A stretch of DNA of 64,000 nt from Limnomonas spitsbergensis (GCA_037349105.1 JAYJMM010000118.1:1240001-1304000); one strand, 5' to 3'. Shown: positions 20,920 through 34,900, counted from the first letter of the stretch. The notes: generated by a model from the sequence alone, not told the origin. Made by a program: numbers and translations.

Positions 20920-23900
20920 CCCACGGCCTCCTCCTGTCCCATCCGAAGGCCGCCTATGTCCCAATTACCGGACACCATAACGTAAAGGACGCCCTTAGGG
21001 ATGAGGCACTCGAACTCTTCTTCGAAAAGGAGGAGCTCAAGTGCACCCCTACATCTGGAGGTGTCAACAATGTTGTGCAGTACGTGGAGACGAGCACGGG
21101 CCAGCGCTTTGTGCTACGCATCTATAACAACGGCAATAAGAGCGACAAGGTCCAGTTCGAGCACGAGGTGAGTACGGTATTGAAGGGAGGGAGCTACATG
21201 TCTGCACATGGAGTTGCATGGGCCGTGGCTGTGCCGCCATGCGGACAGCGCTCCCTGTCAAATGTGCAAGTTCGGACTAGTAGTGACAACATAAAACATA
21301 TGAATGCCATTATGATCAGCAAGCTGATCCTGCCATACTCAACCACGCCTTTGCAACTGGTAGAAAAAACAAATTATAGCTTGATTTCACGATTTTCCTC
21401 CAGTTCGCTCTGCCTGGCCCTTTGCAGGAGACTTTTGGTTGGTTGTGCGGACGATGTGTCTACAACAACTTGGTTGCAAATTGATATGCCCTGCCATGTG
21501 TCATTACGTATCCACCCGTGTCCCGAAACTTTCTCATCCTCATAGGTCCTGCGACAGCTGCACGAGCTGGAGCGCACCAGCGGCAACAAGATGAGCTTCG
21601 ACCTGCCCCGCGCCCTGCCTAGCAAGGCTGGAAGGCCTCATGAGCTGCTTTCCAGCGGAGCAGAGGCGTGCGTCTTCCACATCATCGAGGGCACTCTGGT
21701 GGGATAGGGTGCATGTGCATAACAGCGCACTACCGGTAGCGAAAAGAAGGGTAAAGTTGCTCTGATAGGGTGGGGTCACTTAAGAACATCATGAGGAAGG
21801 GGGTTACATGCCAGGGCGACTGGCTTGGTCAAGCACGACAGCATGCACAGACCTTACTGCGGAGCGGGTCAGGGGATGGTCTTGACAGACAGGGGGATGG
21901 AATAAGGGTAGAAAGTATGCCTGGCAGGTTTTAAAGAAAAAGTTCAGAATGGGCCGAGACCACGCCTGCGCTGTTACTATCAGACGCAGAGAACAATGGG
22001 ATGAGATTTAGGGTGTGTAGGGATTTGGTTGGAGAGGGCTGCTGTTATCTGGCGTGAATGGTTTGTGCTTGCGTATCAGCGTATCCGTTTCACACAGGCA
22101 TGCAAATTCGATGCTCTAATTGGTCAGCCTGCTCTGCATGCCTGTTCCTGGACCCATCATATATTTCGATTCGCTTGCCTGCCTTAACAGGCCAAGACCA
22201 CGAGCCCTGAGGAGGTTGGTCGGGCCACTGGCGAGCTGTGCACGGTCATGGCTGGTGTCAGGTGGGTGGGGACGTTTGTGGATGTTCTGCCCTGTTAATT
22301 TTGGTCTGCCTCAGCTCCTCCTCAGCTACATCCTGGCCTATGGCCAGCAGGGCTTGGCGTAACAAGCCCTGTTGCTTGGGCCTTCGGCCGTAGGCCAGTT
22401 CAGGTTTGGCCACCATTGGCCCAGTGGTGGCCGCCTGGCAGACTCTCAAATATTCGTCTGCCGCACACTATAATAAAACTGGTGTTCAGCTCTTTAAGCC
22501 AAGTGGAATGTTTTGCATGCTTTATGGGGGAAACCCAGGTACCACTGGGCAAGGAGGTGGATGCTTCCAGCCTGCTGACCCCCATAAAGCCATCTGCCAG
22601 ATATCCTGTTTGCCTCTATTTCCGTCCTGCCTCCTGCTCCCATATTCCTTTTGCGCATTATGACCGCAGGTAGGTCGGCAGGCACTACCCATTCCAAATG
22701 AAGGTTTCCTGCATCGAGGCCCTGACATGAAGTGGCAGTCTGACGTCATCTCATTTATATGCTTTTCCTGCTCCATGCCAGCTCTTCTCCCTGCTTTTGC
22801 TTCAGGTATGATGTGATGCCTGCCCCTTTCAATGTTGAGGGCAACACTCCCATCGCACCATACTGGCAGCTCTTCAAGGCGCACCACGCCGTTGGCACGA
22901 GAGAGGTGAGTCAGGATGATATGGATTGTGGAGTGCCGATGTAGAAGAGGTTGTGCAAGGATGAGGCCACTGATGTCTGAATTGCCCAAATGGTTTGGGG
23001 ACACAGGTCATGTGCACCACGTGGACTGCAAAAGCTAAATTGTCAAATTGCCGGTATGGTTCAGAACCAGGAAATACCGGTAATACTGCTAGTCCTTGGC
23101 TGCCCAAGACTTTTGATACCTCAGACATCTCAAATACTGTTACCTTTCTCCATCTGTGTGTACAAAAAGACATTGGCTGTCCAGCATCATCACGAGCCGT
23201 CCTCTCCTCCACCCGCCTCCTCAGAAATTCTACAACGAGATTGACACAAATGCTGGCTTTGAGGTGTGCCGCGAGGCGATTACGTACCTGGTGGAGCAGA
23301 TCCGAGAGATTGAGGTCCGCATGGAGAGCTTCAAGAAGATGGGCATGCCCGTGCAGTACATCCACGCTGACCTGCACTACGATAATGTCATGGTCGTTGG
23401 CGACAAGGTGCGAACAAGATGGGCTGCTACAGTGACTTGAACTGAGGTTTACTTCCAATCTTCAACTCGTCTTTCACACTAGTCCACACAACATGCATAA
23501 CAGGTACGAATTTTGCGTGCTGCTGGATGGACCTTCACGTCACCCCAACAGATGATACCTGCCGCTCCCCTGCCTCCTCGTCCAATGTCGCCACCACTCT
23601 TGCTGCCGATATTTTCTTGCATGCGTATGTTCACACTTCACATCATCATCATTGGATCCTCTGGCAGTTTCTACAAGACATCAACACCCCTTGCCTGTCC
23701 TTGGTATTCCACCCCTACCTGTCCATCCACTTTTTAAACAGTTTCAGCTCACACTGGCCCGTCTGCATTTTCCATTCCTCAAACATTTCCTTCAAAATAT
23801 TCCGCCCGACTGCCAACTCGCATCCCCACCTTTTCCTACTGACCCGCCAACCTGTACTTTCCCAAATTTATGGCGCATCGGCATTTATCTTTTCAGCTAG

Positions 23901-25649
23901 GAGCATTGTGTATCCCGTACTACACTCATTATGGTGCTCGCCTTGTTCAAAGGTACCCTAAGCTTCAAGTTCTCAAAGCTTTTATCCAGGAGGGGCATGG
24001 GATTTTGTTTTGAATCCTTAAAAGCCCTTATTTTTTGGGTATTGTGTCTTAGAAGAGATTTGCACCCATACAATTTTCAGGTAGGGTATCTCAAGTTCTT
24101 GACTACTTGGTTTTTGTGGGGCTATGACACCCATCTCATAACTGAAAGATGCGATGACCGTGACTGTAGTGTTCACAGTTGACCATGCAAAGGAGAAAGC
24201 CCTTGACTGACCCTTTGAAGTTATAGGTTTTCCCTTAATGAATTGGGTTGAATCGGTATGTCAAGAAAAAGCTTTTGAAAATCCATACATGTTTGGATCT
24301 TGGTAATTTGGTGCCTCTGTCCTTGTTAAGCCAAAAACATAACAATACCTGGCTTGGAAAAGGTCTCACCAAGCTCTATGTGCTTCCATTATGGGGTCTT
24401 CCAATTTTGTTGATGCCCCCCCTCGCTTGTATTTGGAAGGTTTGTACCAGTATCCAGCAGCAATGCCTTGAGTGCAGTGCTACATCTCCTGACTGTGGCA
24501 CTCTTTCCTACCAGTCTTCACTACCTTTCCAGCCTGCATACCTGAAATTTTGGCCGCACAATCCTGTTCAGGTTAGCGGCCTACTGGATTTTGAGTTCTG
24601 CACGTACGACTGGCGTGCCATGGAGCTCGCCGTCGCCCTTTCAAAATATGTTGGCGAGGTGAGAGGCACTTTGTCTCAACCAGTGGGCTAGTCTATTTTG
24701 GCAAGGTGTGGCTGAGCTTGGGGTTTGATGCACAGGAAACACAAACGTTGCCTTCTCCCGTTCTGTTTGTAACATTGGGAGGACTGAAGCCGGAAATGGG
24801 AAGCATATGGGGCATTAGCAATCACAGCTCTGTCATGTGTTGATGTTAAGCTCTCTACTGCCCCCCTGGACACCTTCAGTGGATCACTCATGATTTTTAG
24901 TCCTCGAAACCGGTAGCAAGGCATGCAAAAATTGTGTCCTCACAAATCATGATGCATGCCATACCTGGGCCTGCTGCCATCTTTTCATACATAGCTGCCT
25001 TGGATCTTCCTCATCCTTCATTGTTCTACGACAACCTGAAGAATTTGTCGTTGATATGCCTCGCAGCCCCTGCATGTTTGTAAGATCTAATTCCTCCCCT
25101 CCCTTATTTCAGGCTGAGCCACTGCCGCTGTGCGAGCGGTTTGTGAAGGGGTACGTTCAGAATGGCGATCTGACCAGTGCAGAGATTGACTGCATCCCGG
25201 ACATGATCAACCTGCGCATATTTTCGAATGTGGTATACTTCACGGGCCGAGCAATTTCAGGTGAGATTTGTCACAGAATGGCCCAGTCTTGCAGGATTTA
25301 CATGCTGGGTATTTCTGGTCTGGACAAATTGACTGGAAATGGTGATGTGGTCAGCACTCAAACATGTATCATGCTGCTAATCAATGTGAAATTTTGCTAC
25401 CGCTCTTTGTGTTTGTTTAGATCAGACTGCCACTGGGTCCTATCATGCAATGTGTCCTCGTTTACATTTACAGGTGAGGACAGCTTGGACAGCCTCACCA
25501 GCCGAGCTGGCGTATATGCGAAGAGGGTCCGGTGGGTCAACGCAAACCGAGAGGCCATCAAGGACACAATCAAGAATGCCATCAAGACCGCCCCTCTCCC
25601 TCCCTTGCTCTCTCCGGAGCCTCTTGAGGATTATCTGGCATCTCGTTGA
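20920..25649 (+). CDS. APH / homoserine kinase II-type phosphotransferase
   Basis: A small-molecule kinase of the aminoglycoside phosphotransferase fold, which phosphorylates a hydroxyl group with ATP. Conserved exons: about 20920-21167, 21546-21698, 22191-22261, 22806-22905, 23225-23407, 24572-24658, 25113-25260, 25474-25649 (TGA); all phases agree from the first listed donor on. The N-lobe shows TPTSGGVNNVVQYVET and FVLRIYNNG with the probable ATP-binding strand. The catalytic loop is IHADLHYDNVMV (H-x-D-x4-N) and the metal-binding motif is LLDFEFCTYDW. The C-terminal part is helical. The in-frame stop at 20913-20915 means an acceptor must lie just after it, so the true start is upstream and unresolved. 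The substrate is not evident; homoserine-kinase-like enzymes and orphan APH proteins share these motifs. Confidence 0.85.
22321..22440 (+). repeat. Hairpin-rich dispersed repeat, copy A
   Basis: Contains the arms CAGCAGGGCTTG and CAAGCCCTGTTG, then GGCCACCA and TGGTGGCC. It lies in the 22262-22805 intron of the APH-like gene. Related copies are at 57108 and 58718. Confidence 0.65.
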
Positions 25650-25985
25650 AGATGCTGTGATCCTCTAGCTGGGATCTTCAATCGTAATTTCGGAAGAGAA
25701 GAGGGTCAGAAAATATTCAGTTCAAATTTGAAAAAGTTGGGTTGAGGTTAGTTTACCAGGTTTCACAGCCGTAGGTGAAATCGATTGTGTCCTCGATTTC
25801 ATGCCGATTCAAGAACGAATAAATTTGGGAGAAAGCAGGGGAGGAAATTAGACAGCGGATCGAAGATTTGAAATGTTTCAAGAAGGTTCGCATTTTTGCT
25901 GTATCGAGCAGTGACGACACGTTGCTCATGGGATACTTGTATGTACAATTGGAGACGTCGTGATAACAAGTTGAATTATTACCAG
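25650..25985. other. Intergenic region, possible first exon of the next gene
   Basis: AT-rich sequence between the kinase stop and the first recognised exon of the disordered-protein gene. The plus-strand stretch 25830-25920 is open and could encode an upstream exon, but I could not join it by phase with confidence. Confidence 0.35.
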
Positions 25986-28905
25986 ATGAAGAGGAGGATG
26001 AGCTAACGTTCCTGAAATCGATGTCCAAGGGCAACGAAGGCCCAGCACACTCAACTTATGGCAGGTGTGTTGTTTTCCATGAAGGCAGGCAGGTGGACGG
26101 TAGGGAACTGCATGAGGGGTGTAATATTTGACTCATACTCACAACTTATCTGTAGGCTCCCACCAGATCCAGAAGGTTCAAAGCCATTGCTGAAGAAATC
26201 AAAAACAACAACAGGCAAGTCTCAGCATGCTGTCTCAAGAAATAAACACAAAATCGTGTGGGCTGGCAGGACCAAGCAGTTTGTCCTGAGTTCTTGGGAA
26301 GTGTTTGCAGTCTAGCAGGGTGTCACATCTCCGAATTTTGTGCATGGGACAGGTCTTTTATCATTGACGGGTGACCGCAATCAGTCCAAGCACAAAATGA
26401 ACATGCCATAAAAGTACTAAAGCTGATGACACTGCCATGTCTGTAGCCGATACACTTCTAGCTGCCAGTCCAGATGAGGAGCAGTTTGGGCAGTTTTCTA
26501 TTGACCTGGACGACCTAGATGATCTCTGTAAGGCATCCCCGGCAGCGGCTGTGGCTCGCACAAGAACAGTCAGCCCTGCTGACAATGTCAACCAGCAGGT
26601 CACAGCAGCTGAATATGACTGTCCTGTGCTAAAGTCTGTAACTGCTGCTGATCCCAGCAGTGGTTTTCACAGCAACCCTTCCAAGGAGGTGCAACAGCTG
26701 GCTGTTGAAGGGCATGATGCTGGTGTCCATGGATCTGCCGCACCACTGGCCCCAGCTCCACATACTGCTGACAGCAGTTCGACAGGCACAGACTTTGTTG
26801 CTAACATAACGACTGAATCGACACCAGCAGCGGCAGCAGCAGCTCAGCTTGCCATCAGTATCCAGCCCCTAATGCAGCCTGTTGCGCCCCCTCAGGCCAA
26901 TCGCCCTGAGCCGCTACCCCCTGCTGCTCAGAAGTTTGATTCCAGTCACAAGCTAGCCTCCACCTCTCCGCTGAGGCAACCACAAGTTGTGATCCTGTCC
27001 CCACGTGCTGCGGAAGCTATTTCTGAGGGCAAAGAAATCGCCTGCCAGCAGCCTGCGTCGCCCTTGGCTGCAGGGACTGGGGACGAGCAGCAACCTGCCC
27101 CGACCATGCACAGGTCAGCAAACCAAGACATAAGAATCCCGCTCCAGCAGCAGCCTAACCCCAGAGACCAACTATCCAACCTGTTGTGGGTTAAAGGAGC
27201 TACTAACATGCAGATCACTTCAAACTCAGGGTGGGATTCAGAGCTCCCTGCCAACACTTTAGGCAAGCCTCCAGTCTCGAGCACAGTCACAGCCTCAAAG
27301 CAGACACCCCCAGCAGGTACCCAGATGCCTCCGATAACAGCAGGCCCCCCAGCTCCTGGGGGAAACCTGGATCAGCAGCAGCAGCAGCAGAGGAGGCCGG
27401 ACACCACCAGCAGATTCTTTGGCTCGCCCCCCACCCATCCGACCCTGGCCCAGACTGCGACGACTGTTGCCCGTCCAAGCGGTGACAGGGGCCTCGTTCA
27501 GTCTCCAGCAGGCTCAACTTCTGCAGCAGCAGCAGCCCCTGTGGGCTCTTGTACCTCAACCTTGGCACAGGCCTCTTTGCCTCCTACTGTCCATCAGAAG
27601 ATGCTGCCGCAAGGTCCTTCGCTCTTGCCAAGTAAAGCAGGCCTGCTTGGGTTACCCCAGCCAGCAATCCTTCAAAGGAGGGCCGAGTCACCTCCTGCCT
27701 CCTCCAAGGCAGGACCTCCAGCACGTCTAGCCGCCTCACTGCCAATTGATGTCTTATTACCTGTAGGTGGAGGCTCATCAGCCAAGGCCTACCCTGTACC
27801 AGACAGGGCTGTGACACTGGGGCCTGCTCAGCAGAAGGTATTTGCAAGCCGCCCCATAGCCACTACGGCAAGTCCTCCGCCAGCCTCCCTCAAGGCCGCC
27901 GGGCCGCGGGGACCTTGTGCCAGCAGCAGCTCAGGCTTGTCAATTGCCACGTGCCCAGGGTCAGAGTCCATCACGGCCGAGACCGACATGGGCATAGGCG
28001 CCCGGGATCTGCAGACATCACTGCTCCCCCAAGTTACAGTTGCCACAGGGTCTGCTGTAGTAACAGCTGCTGCTGACGCTGCTGTTACCAGCGACCTGCA
28101 GCATGTTCCAATGCGCAGCATGATTCAACAGCAGCAACAGCTGAGGGAGCACACACGCCAGGCCAACTCAGCAAGCAGCTTTCAGACTGGGGACAACTCA
28201 GCTCCTGCGGGTGTTGTGCCTGGACCAGCTGCAATATCAGCAGAAGCCCTAGGGAAAAGGCTTCAGCACAGGACTGCCATCTTGACGGGTAGCCTTGCTG
28301 CAGCCACCGTGCACAATGACGGCAGTTCCGACGCTGGCACATCAGGCAGCATTCTCGGACGGGATTTGGACGATGTTCTTTGTGCACCTCTGGCAAAGCG
28401 TGCAAGGCTGTTTGATCCTGAGTTCAGTGTAGCGGAGATGCCCATCCCAGCCAGCTACCTGGCCGCCATCCAGGCTCTTGAGCTGGTGAGCTTGGGGAAC
28501 TCATAATCAATCATCAAGTTAATGCCCTTGCTTCATGTCCTTCAAATTGTCATATTGGTAATTTGGTACCACCCTACGGTGAAAATAAAACATTGCAATT
28601 GCGTGTCACATTACTAACACCTGTACAAGCAACGCTTCGAATATACTGGAATGCACATATTGTTTCTGATCTCACTTCATCTGAGCCCCCATGCGGTATT
28701 CCTCTTATTTTGTTGACCACAGAAAATAGCCGAGGCTCAGCAGATGCAAGAGGAGGCCATGAACCTGCGCATACGTGCCGTCATCGCGAGCAATCGCATG
28801 GTGCTGCTCGACAACCCCGTTCTGCGTGACAGCATGCGGGAGATGCAGAGGACAGCGAAGCGCCTAATGATGCAGCTGCAGCCGGCAGGGGCTCGTGTCG
28901 CCTGA
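25986..28905 (+). CDS. Large disordered protein, unknown function
   Basis: Exons 25986-26064, 26156-26214, 26447-28485 and 28723-28905 (TGA) join in phase and give about 785 residues; the first exon and start codon are not established. The 26215-26446 intron begins with GC (AG|GCAAGT), a GC-AG intron. The N-terminal part is acidic (EEEDELTFLKSMSK, then FGQFSIDLDDLDDL). The long central exon is Ala/Pro/Ser/Gln-rich, with short Gln runs, and predicted disordered by composition. The C-terminal block beginning LAKRARLFDPEF, then LEL joined to KIAEAQQMQEEAMNLR, looks like an amphipathic helix pair with a basic KRAR patch that could be a nuclear signal. I recognise no family; the composition suits a transcriptional or chromatin scaffold, which is inference only. 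Confidence 0.72.
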
Positions 28906-29854
28906 CACACTCTTAGGTGGGAAGGCAGAGTGGTAGGCTGCATGAAAGCAGTTGCAACACGCGACATGACACAAATGATAGCATGACACTGCCCCTGCCG
29001 CATGAGAGGTCGGGTGATGGACTTTGAATGCCCAGTAGGCGCTGCTATTCTAGGCCTGGTGGGCGGCAAGGTGATACTGTGTAAGCCAGTTAGGGTTCAG
29101 ATGATATGGTAGGAGCAATTGCTGCGGTATAACTTTTCCAGGGGTGACAGGCCTGAGCATTATCAGATGGTGGCCTCAGGAGGAAACAACATGATTTTCT
29201 GCCAGTGGCCTAATCACACATGACACAATGATTGGCCTGCGGATGGCTTTCAACATTCTGGGTACTGATTTCTTTGTATTTGATGCGCATTTTGGCCATG
29301 CATGATGACCTTGACAGCACATAATGTGACACAGCAATATGGCATGGCTGGCTGAAGCAGACATGATGTTTTTCAGGGTGCTACCAGAGCTTTATGATCC
29401 ATCATATCACGGTGCATTTGGTCTGTACAAATAAAAATTGTTCATGTCCGCTGTTGCGTCTGGTGTAGCAACACTGATTTCAGTTAACCGATACACATGT
29501 CATCTTTATATTAGAAACATTATTTCCCAGAACGCTTGTTTGGGGGGGGCGTCAGCTGCAGTCAACATTGCCCCTCCTGAGTGGGGGGCGAGTACCTGGA
29601 AACAGCCGTGAAGCTGGGGCACAATCATCTAAAAGATTTGAGAGGCCAGAAATCTACCAGCTTCTTTGCTGTCTGTGGAATCTTGGCAAATTGTTTTCAC
29701 CTACAAATAGGTATGAATTGAGCCAACAAACTCAAAAAGTGGTGCCGGTACCCCTGCAAGAATTCCTACTTTCATAAATGGGGTGGGGCATGCCACTGGA
29801 ATGAAAACATCCCTGTGTGCTCCCTGAAGAAAGTCAGCCTGAAGTAACACCACA
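28906..29854. other. Intergenic region
   Basis: No gene is supported. The sequence is AT-rich with short open frames on both strands, lying between a stop codon and the 3' end of a LINE. Confidence 0.5.
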
Positions 29855-31950
29855 GGTCAATGACATAACTCCTCTGGGCCCTGCTCAAAAAGGCTCGGCC
29901 TCGTGGGCGCCCAACTGTCTCGTTGGAAGAAAAGAAACTTGAGTTAAGAGGGAAAGAAGGAGAATAACACAAAGGAAAGAACTACCCCCCCCCCTCCAAA
30001 GGAAAAGGCAGCCTGACGTAAACCTTGCCCCTCTCAAGCCTATTCCCCAAGAAGGCAAAGAAAAACAACGAAACCAGGCCTCAACAAAGCGAACGACGTC
30101 CTCAACAAAAGTCAGAGCCTCCCATTCAAGCCTGCTCTGGTACAACTGTTGAAAGTCTGTGGCGCCTTCCGGAGGCCTGCCCAACCTCTCTCCCTAAGCC
30201 TCACCTTCACGCTAGGGCACTGGAAGCAGACATGCAGCGCATCCTCCACATGCTCGCCATCTCCCCTTGCCCAACACCGTTGGCAGCACCGTCCGTCACG
30301 CTGCTGACCGCTGCGCCGTCCTCGAGTGTCAGCTGTGCTGACGGCGCCGAGCCGCAGCCTCAAATTCGTGCGCACGCAAGCACTTCCTTCGACTGGATCG
30401 GCCCCTGGCCAGCACGGCGCCCGCCGTAGACTGAAACCAGGTGCGGTAGGCCGCCGTTGACCGGTGTTCAGTGGCAGGATCTCTGGGGTCCCCTCTGCCA
30501 GCTGCATCCAGCTGCGCCCGCTCGTATGCTGCATCAACTAGCGCTAGCACCTCTGGGATAGGTAGCGGCTGTAGGTCAGTCGCTGTCTGACGCAGTTTGG
30601 GGACGGCTGATCCCAGCTCCTGCAAAGCACCTAGCAATTCCCTGCACCAATTGCGCCCTCCGGTGCCCTGTCTGACAGCGAGCTCCATGTCCGCCGCCAT
30701 GGCTGCGGCCATGACTGGGCTGTCTTGCTGTGCTGCTGGTGCGACCGCGTCTTTGTAGAAACGAAGCACATGCTGCCATCAACTTCGCTGTGACGGCTGG
30801 ATCTGCAGCTCCCTCATGACCCCCAACTGGCAGCGGACGGAGGTAGCCCTGCAGCATGGCGCAGATGCTGGAGGAAGCTGGACTGCATCTTGCTCTTGAG
30901 ACAATGCCGTGGCCTGAGGTGATCGGTGGCCCACACCACATCACCGTAGTTGACTGCAGGCGCTGCATAGACAGACGCCAACCGGATGTGTGTAGGCAGA
31001 TGACGCCTGAGGCGCACCTTGGCGGCCATGCGGCGGACGCGCTGCAACGTGGCAGCCAAAGGCCCCTCTCTTCCTTGCATGGCCTTCCTCATGCTGCCGA
31101 TTTGGTGCTGGATGATGCCTAAGAACTTGAATTCTTGGACACGCTTCAGCGCAATCCTATCGGGGCCGCACACGATGGGCTGATTACCGGCGCTGCGCTG
31201 CTAAGCGGCTGCTAAACTCCAATATCTCTGTTTGCTGACGTTGACCTGGAGCTGTTTGGCCGCCGCATATTCATGCAGGGCATCTAGCATGTGTTGCAGC
31301 CCGGCTGCCGGGCTGCTGGCTAGCAGGGAGAGATCATCAGCATATAAGAGGCACCTGAGTCTTCGCCCTGCCCCCAGCACAATGCCCTTTGCCGGGCACT
31401 GGGCTGCGATCTTGCCCGGCAGATCGCTGTTATAGAGACTGAGTGGGCAGCCCTGCTTGATACCTCGGGTGCAAGGCACAGGGTCAGTGCTTTTATGGGC
31501 GTCTATGAGCGTGTAGACTGCCCCTTTGTAGAGCGCGTAACAGGCATGCAGGCATGTGAAGCCGCTCAGACAGGTGCTGCCATAGCTGCTCCTGTGGCAC
31601 ACAGTCATAGGCCTTGGTGAAATCCACAAAGGCCACATGCAGTTTTCCACGGCCTGCAGCTGCCCGTTGCGCATGGACTGCATGCCTCACGAGGAAAGCC
31701 GAACTGTTCAGGAGGGATGTGCTCATGGAAGCGTGCCCACTGATCAGCAATGGCGGTCAGCATGCTAGCATACAGCCGGTATAGCACGCTCGTGATGGCA
31801 ATGGGCCGGTAGTTACCGGGGTCAAGGGGGTCGCCCTTCTTGTGCATGCTAGCACCACAGGTACACCAGTATACCCAAGAGACTTTGTAGAACAAAGGAA
31901 CGATAGGAATTCCACAGCAGTTTCTAGGCGTTACAAAGGGACCCACCCCG
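29855..31950 (-). pseudogene. Decayed LINE with reverse transcriptase
   Basis: A minus-strand non-LTR retrotransposon copy. Reverse transcriptase blocks are recognisable in order: KKGDPLDPGNYRPIAITS, EQFGF, VAFVDFTKAYDCVPQEQLW, GIKQGCPLS and the catalytic LLYADDLSLLA (31.9-31.2 kb). The downstream thumb/connection region (VQEFKFLGIIQHQIGSM, then SVYAAPAVNYGDVVW) and a cysteine-histidine finger (CQRCWARG...HVCFQCP, near 30.26 kb) follow. These blocks fall in at least three frames with stops between them, so the copy is inactive. No endonuclease domain is seen, so it is 5' truncated. The 3' end carries the GAGCAGGGCCCAGAGG tail shared with four other copies. The clade cannot be assigned by eye. 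Confidence 0.85.
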
Positions 31951-34900
31951 TACCGTTCACCTCATTTGAGACCAAAGTTCTCCCTCCTCCAATCATCGTC
32001 TGCATGGATTTTGCACACAACGCTAGTCGGCTGCCTTTTTATCCTTTGCCCTAAACCAGTGCAGGCAGTAGCTTTGACTTCAGAATGGCCCTCAGAACGC
32101 TGATGTCAGGAGCTCCACTAACACAATCCAATTCCAGTCTTCCTGCCGCCGTGCTACGTGGAATGCCACATTGGAATAGGACGCCGCCTGCCGCCGAGCC
32201 GCAGTGTCATGCAGCCTTGTACTGACATAGTATGACATTCTCAGTCTGCTGGGAGGATAGGGATCCTGTGGACATCCACATCCTCTGGCTGCTGCTGCTG
32301 CTGGTCCTGCGGCTGAGGGCTGCAGTTGGGGTCGGCCTTGCTAAACAAAATTTCTTTCCTGATCTTCTACTTGGAGACCTGGTCCTGGAACCATGCCAAG
32401 CGCCCAGGCCCATGTTGATCAACACTGGTATACCCCCCTGACAGGAGGTGACTGGCGGTGATTCTTCGTTGCTGATAAAAGCCGACAGGTAACAGACAGC
32501 ACTCCTGAAACAATCTAGGTTTCGAAAAGGGCTATATTGGGTGGGTGCATAGGTGCTGTAACAACAGTAAGCTGATAGTGGTTCGACCCCTGACGCAGCC
32601 CCCTCTCACAATCACCGTGAAGAGGTATAACCCCGACCGACTTTCAAACCTCTTTTCCAGCGACCCGGTCAGCAGCCGCAGCCACGGCGCCCACCACTAA
32701 ACATGCTGTGACTACGCAGGCCACCCAGAACACAACCTGGAGAGCACCAAGAACATTCGTATTACAAAGCCAGGATGTCTATACTGAGACTCGGACAAGT
32801 GCACATTCATGATGACATGCAGGTTTCAAATACTTGGCCTCTTAGCCACAAAAGGCATGTGGAGGCACAACAGACACAAACATCGACACCAGCAGCAGTG
32901 CAGCAACGCACCTGAATGACCCCTCCCCACAATGAAACTTGCATTCACAAATCCAGGCTCCACACATACCAACGCATCCAAAAACAAATTTGGAAAACTC
33001 ACCTGGATCCCCCACTTGCGGGAGCAGGGCGGGTTGTCCTACTTACCAATCTTGACCAGCGCCACCCAACACCTCGCATGTGATTTTAGGAGCAGCGTGT
33101 GTCGCGTCCCCACTGGCTGTAGTGCCAAGCCAGCCCGCTCATGTTTATGAGGAACAAGATCGCCTAGGTGAAGCCCAGCGTGCAGTCCGCAAAAGAGACT
33201 ATAGGAAGTGAGGTAGGGCGCACACAGGAAAGTTGGCAGGATCGCCGGCCAGAGCATCCAGCTAACATGGGCCCTGGGCTTCAGGGTGAGGCCCACCAAA
33301 TCTACGGATCGGAGCATGTGCGACTATTTCTACTCCTATACGCCATGAAAAGTGGACATTATTGAGAGCACCATGCCGGCCAGCTGGAAGCCATGCATCC
33401 CCGACCCGTCCCCCGTCCCCGTCCCCGGGCTTAGCAGGTTGGGCATCATGAAAAATAGACAGCATGCAGTCCATGCAAAACAAACAGCATGTGTTCCATG
33501 CAAGCCAGACGCGGTGTGCTCCATACAAACCAGAAATTCAGTTCTCCATGCATCCATGCTCCCAGCAGCAGCATCCGCAACCCTCTCTTATCACGAGATG
33601 CCATCCGCACTCGCTTGCTCCACCGGAAGCTCTGTGCACCATCACGGCCACAAGCATGCCCACTGTGTGACCTGCGGCCCCGCTACATGCCTTCTTTACG
33701 GTTGTGTTGGCCCTTCTTGATGCCTGGACAGATGAACAGAAATCAAACGGATGGAGGGGTTCCTGGGTGAGGGGGGGAGGGTACCTGGGGATGCATCAGG
33801 TGCATGCTGACTCCAACTGAGGTAGCGTCGCTACAATATAAACAATTCTTGCACAAAGCACTGTCAGCGAGAGAGTAGCTGAGTAGGGCATGCCCTGTGA
33901 GGCAGGCGGCATACCAGGCAGGGAAATACGCATGCAGATATAATTCATTTGGGATTCCCATGCGGCCGGAAAGATGGCGATCCGGCTAGTGCTCATAGGG
34001 TGAGAAGGCTGGAGATAGCCTTGCATAAGCAGCATGACAGAAATTACTGTGTAATGAGGGGATCCAATTAAAGCCATGGATTGCATTCAGAATTTAGGCT
34101 GATCTAGTCTTAATGAGTCTCAATTCAAATTTGAACATTGCACCAAGGATTGCAACAGCCTCAAATACCGCAGCGATGCCCTTTAAGTTGCGCTATATTG
34201 GTCAGTGGGTACGCTGTCGTCCGAAAAAACATGCCGAAGCAGGATGCAAATCGCCGTAGCATGGAGTACAGCACTGAAGCGCCTTCAGCGTTGCGCGTCC
34301 TCCCTGGGCTTCCTCCCCCTTGATCCACACCCCATTCCACACCCGTCCCTGCTTGCTACACTTCAAAGTGGGATTCCAGGGACAACCTGCAACAAGCATC
34401 TCGAGTCACAGATCCTAGTGACACTCTGCCGACGGTGGACTGGTTATAGAATTCACTGATAACTCTTTAACTGCCCACTTCTCTTCATCAGTCACCCTTC
34501 TTCCACTTAGCTATCGTCGCTGGCCTGACAGTCCAGCGCCCCTACAATTATTCACTGCAACATTTGTGAATTTCCAATCATATCCCTCCTATCGCTGGAG
34601 ATTTGTACCTAGAAGCCTGCGCAGCTGTAGTTCGCTGTTGTCCCTTGCGGGTGGATACGAAGATCGCCATGTCATTTATTCACAAGCTTGCGCTTGGATT
34701 CCTTGGTGCGCTTCATGGATAGTCTGGGGAAATCCTATCACCTTGGGGAACACGTGCGAGGAGGTTGGCAACAAGCAACTGCCCTGTCCAGTGCTTTCTC
34801 CTCGTCATTCAAGGCATTTCAAACTATTTCTTTCAAACTTGTTAGGCCAGGGCTGCGTCGTCGTATGTATGACGTAAACCACCAACGTGTGCGACGAGGA

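Noticed and set aside
21060..25649. ABC1-type or eukaryotic protein kinase
   Set aside because: The catalytic loop is H-A-D-x4-N followed by LDFEF, characteristic of the APH fold, without HRD/DFG motifs.
32570..32620. tRNA-like GGTTCGACCCC
   Set aside because: The flanking bases do not form a T-stem, and no anticodon or acceptor stem is found.
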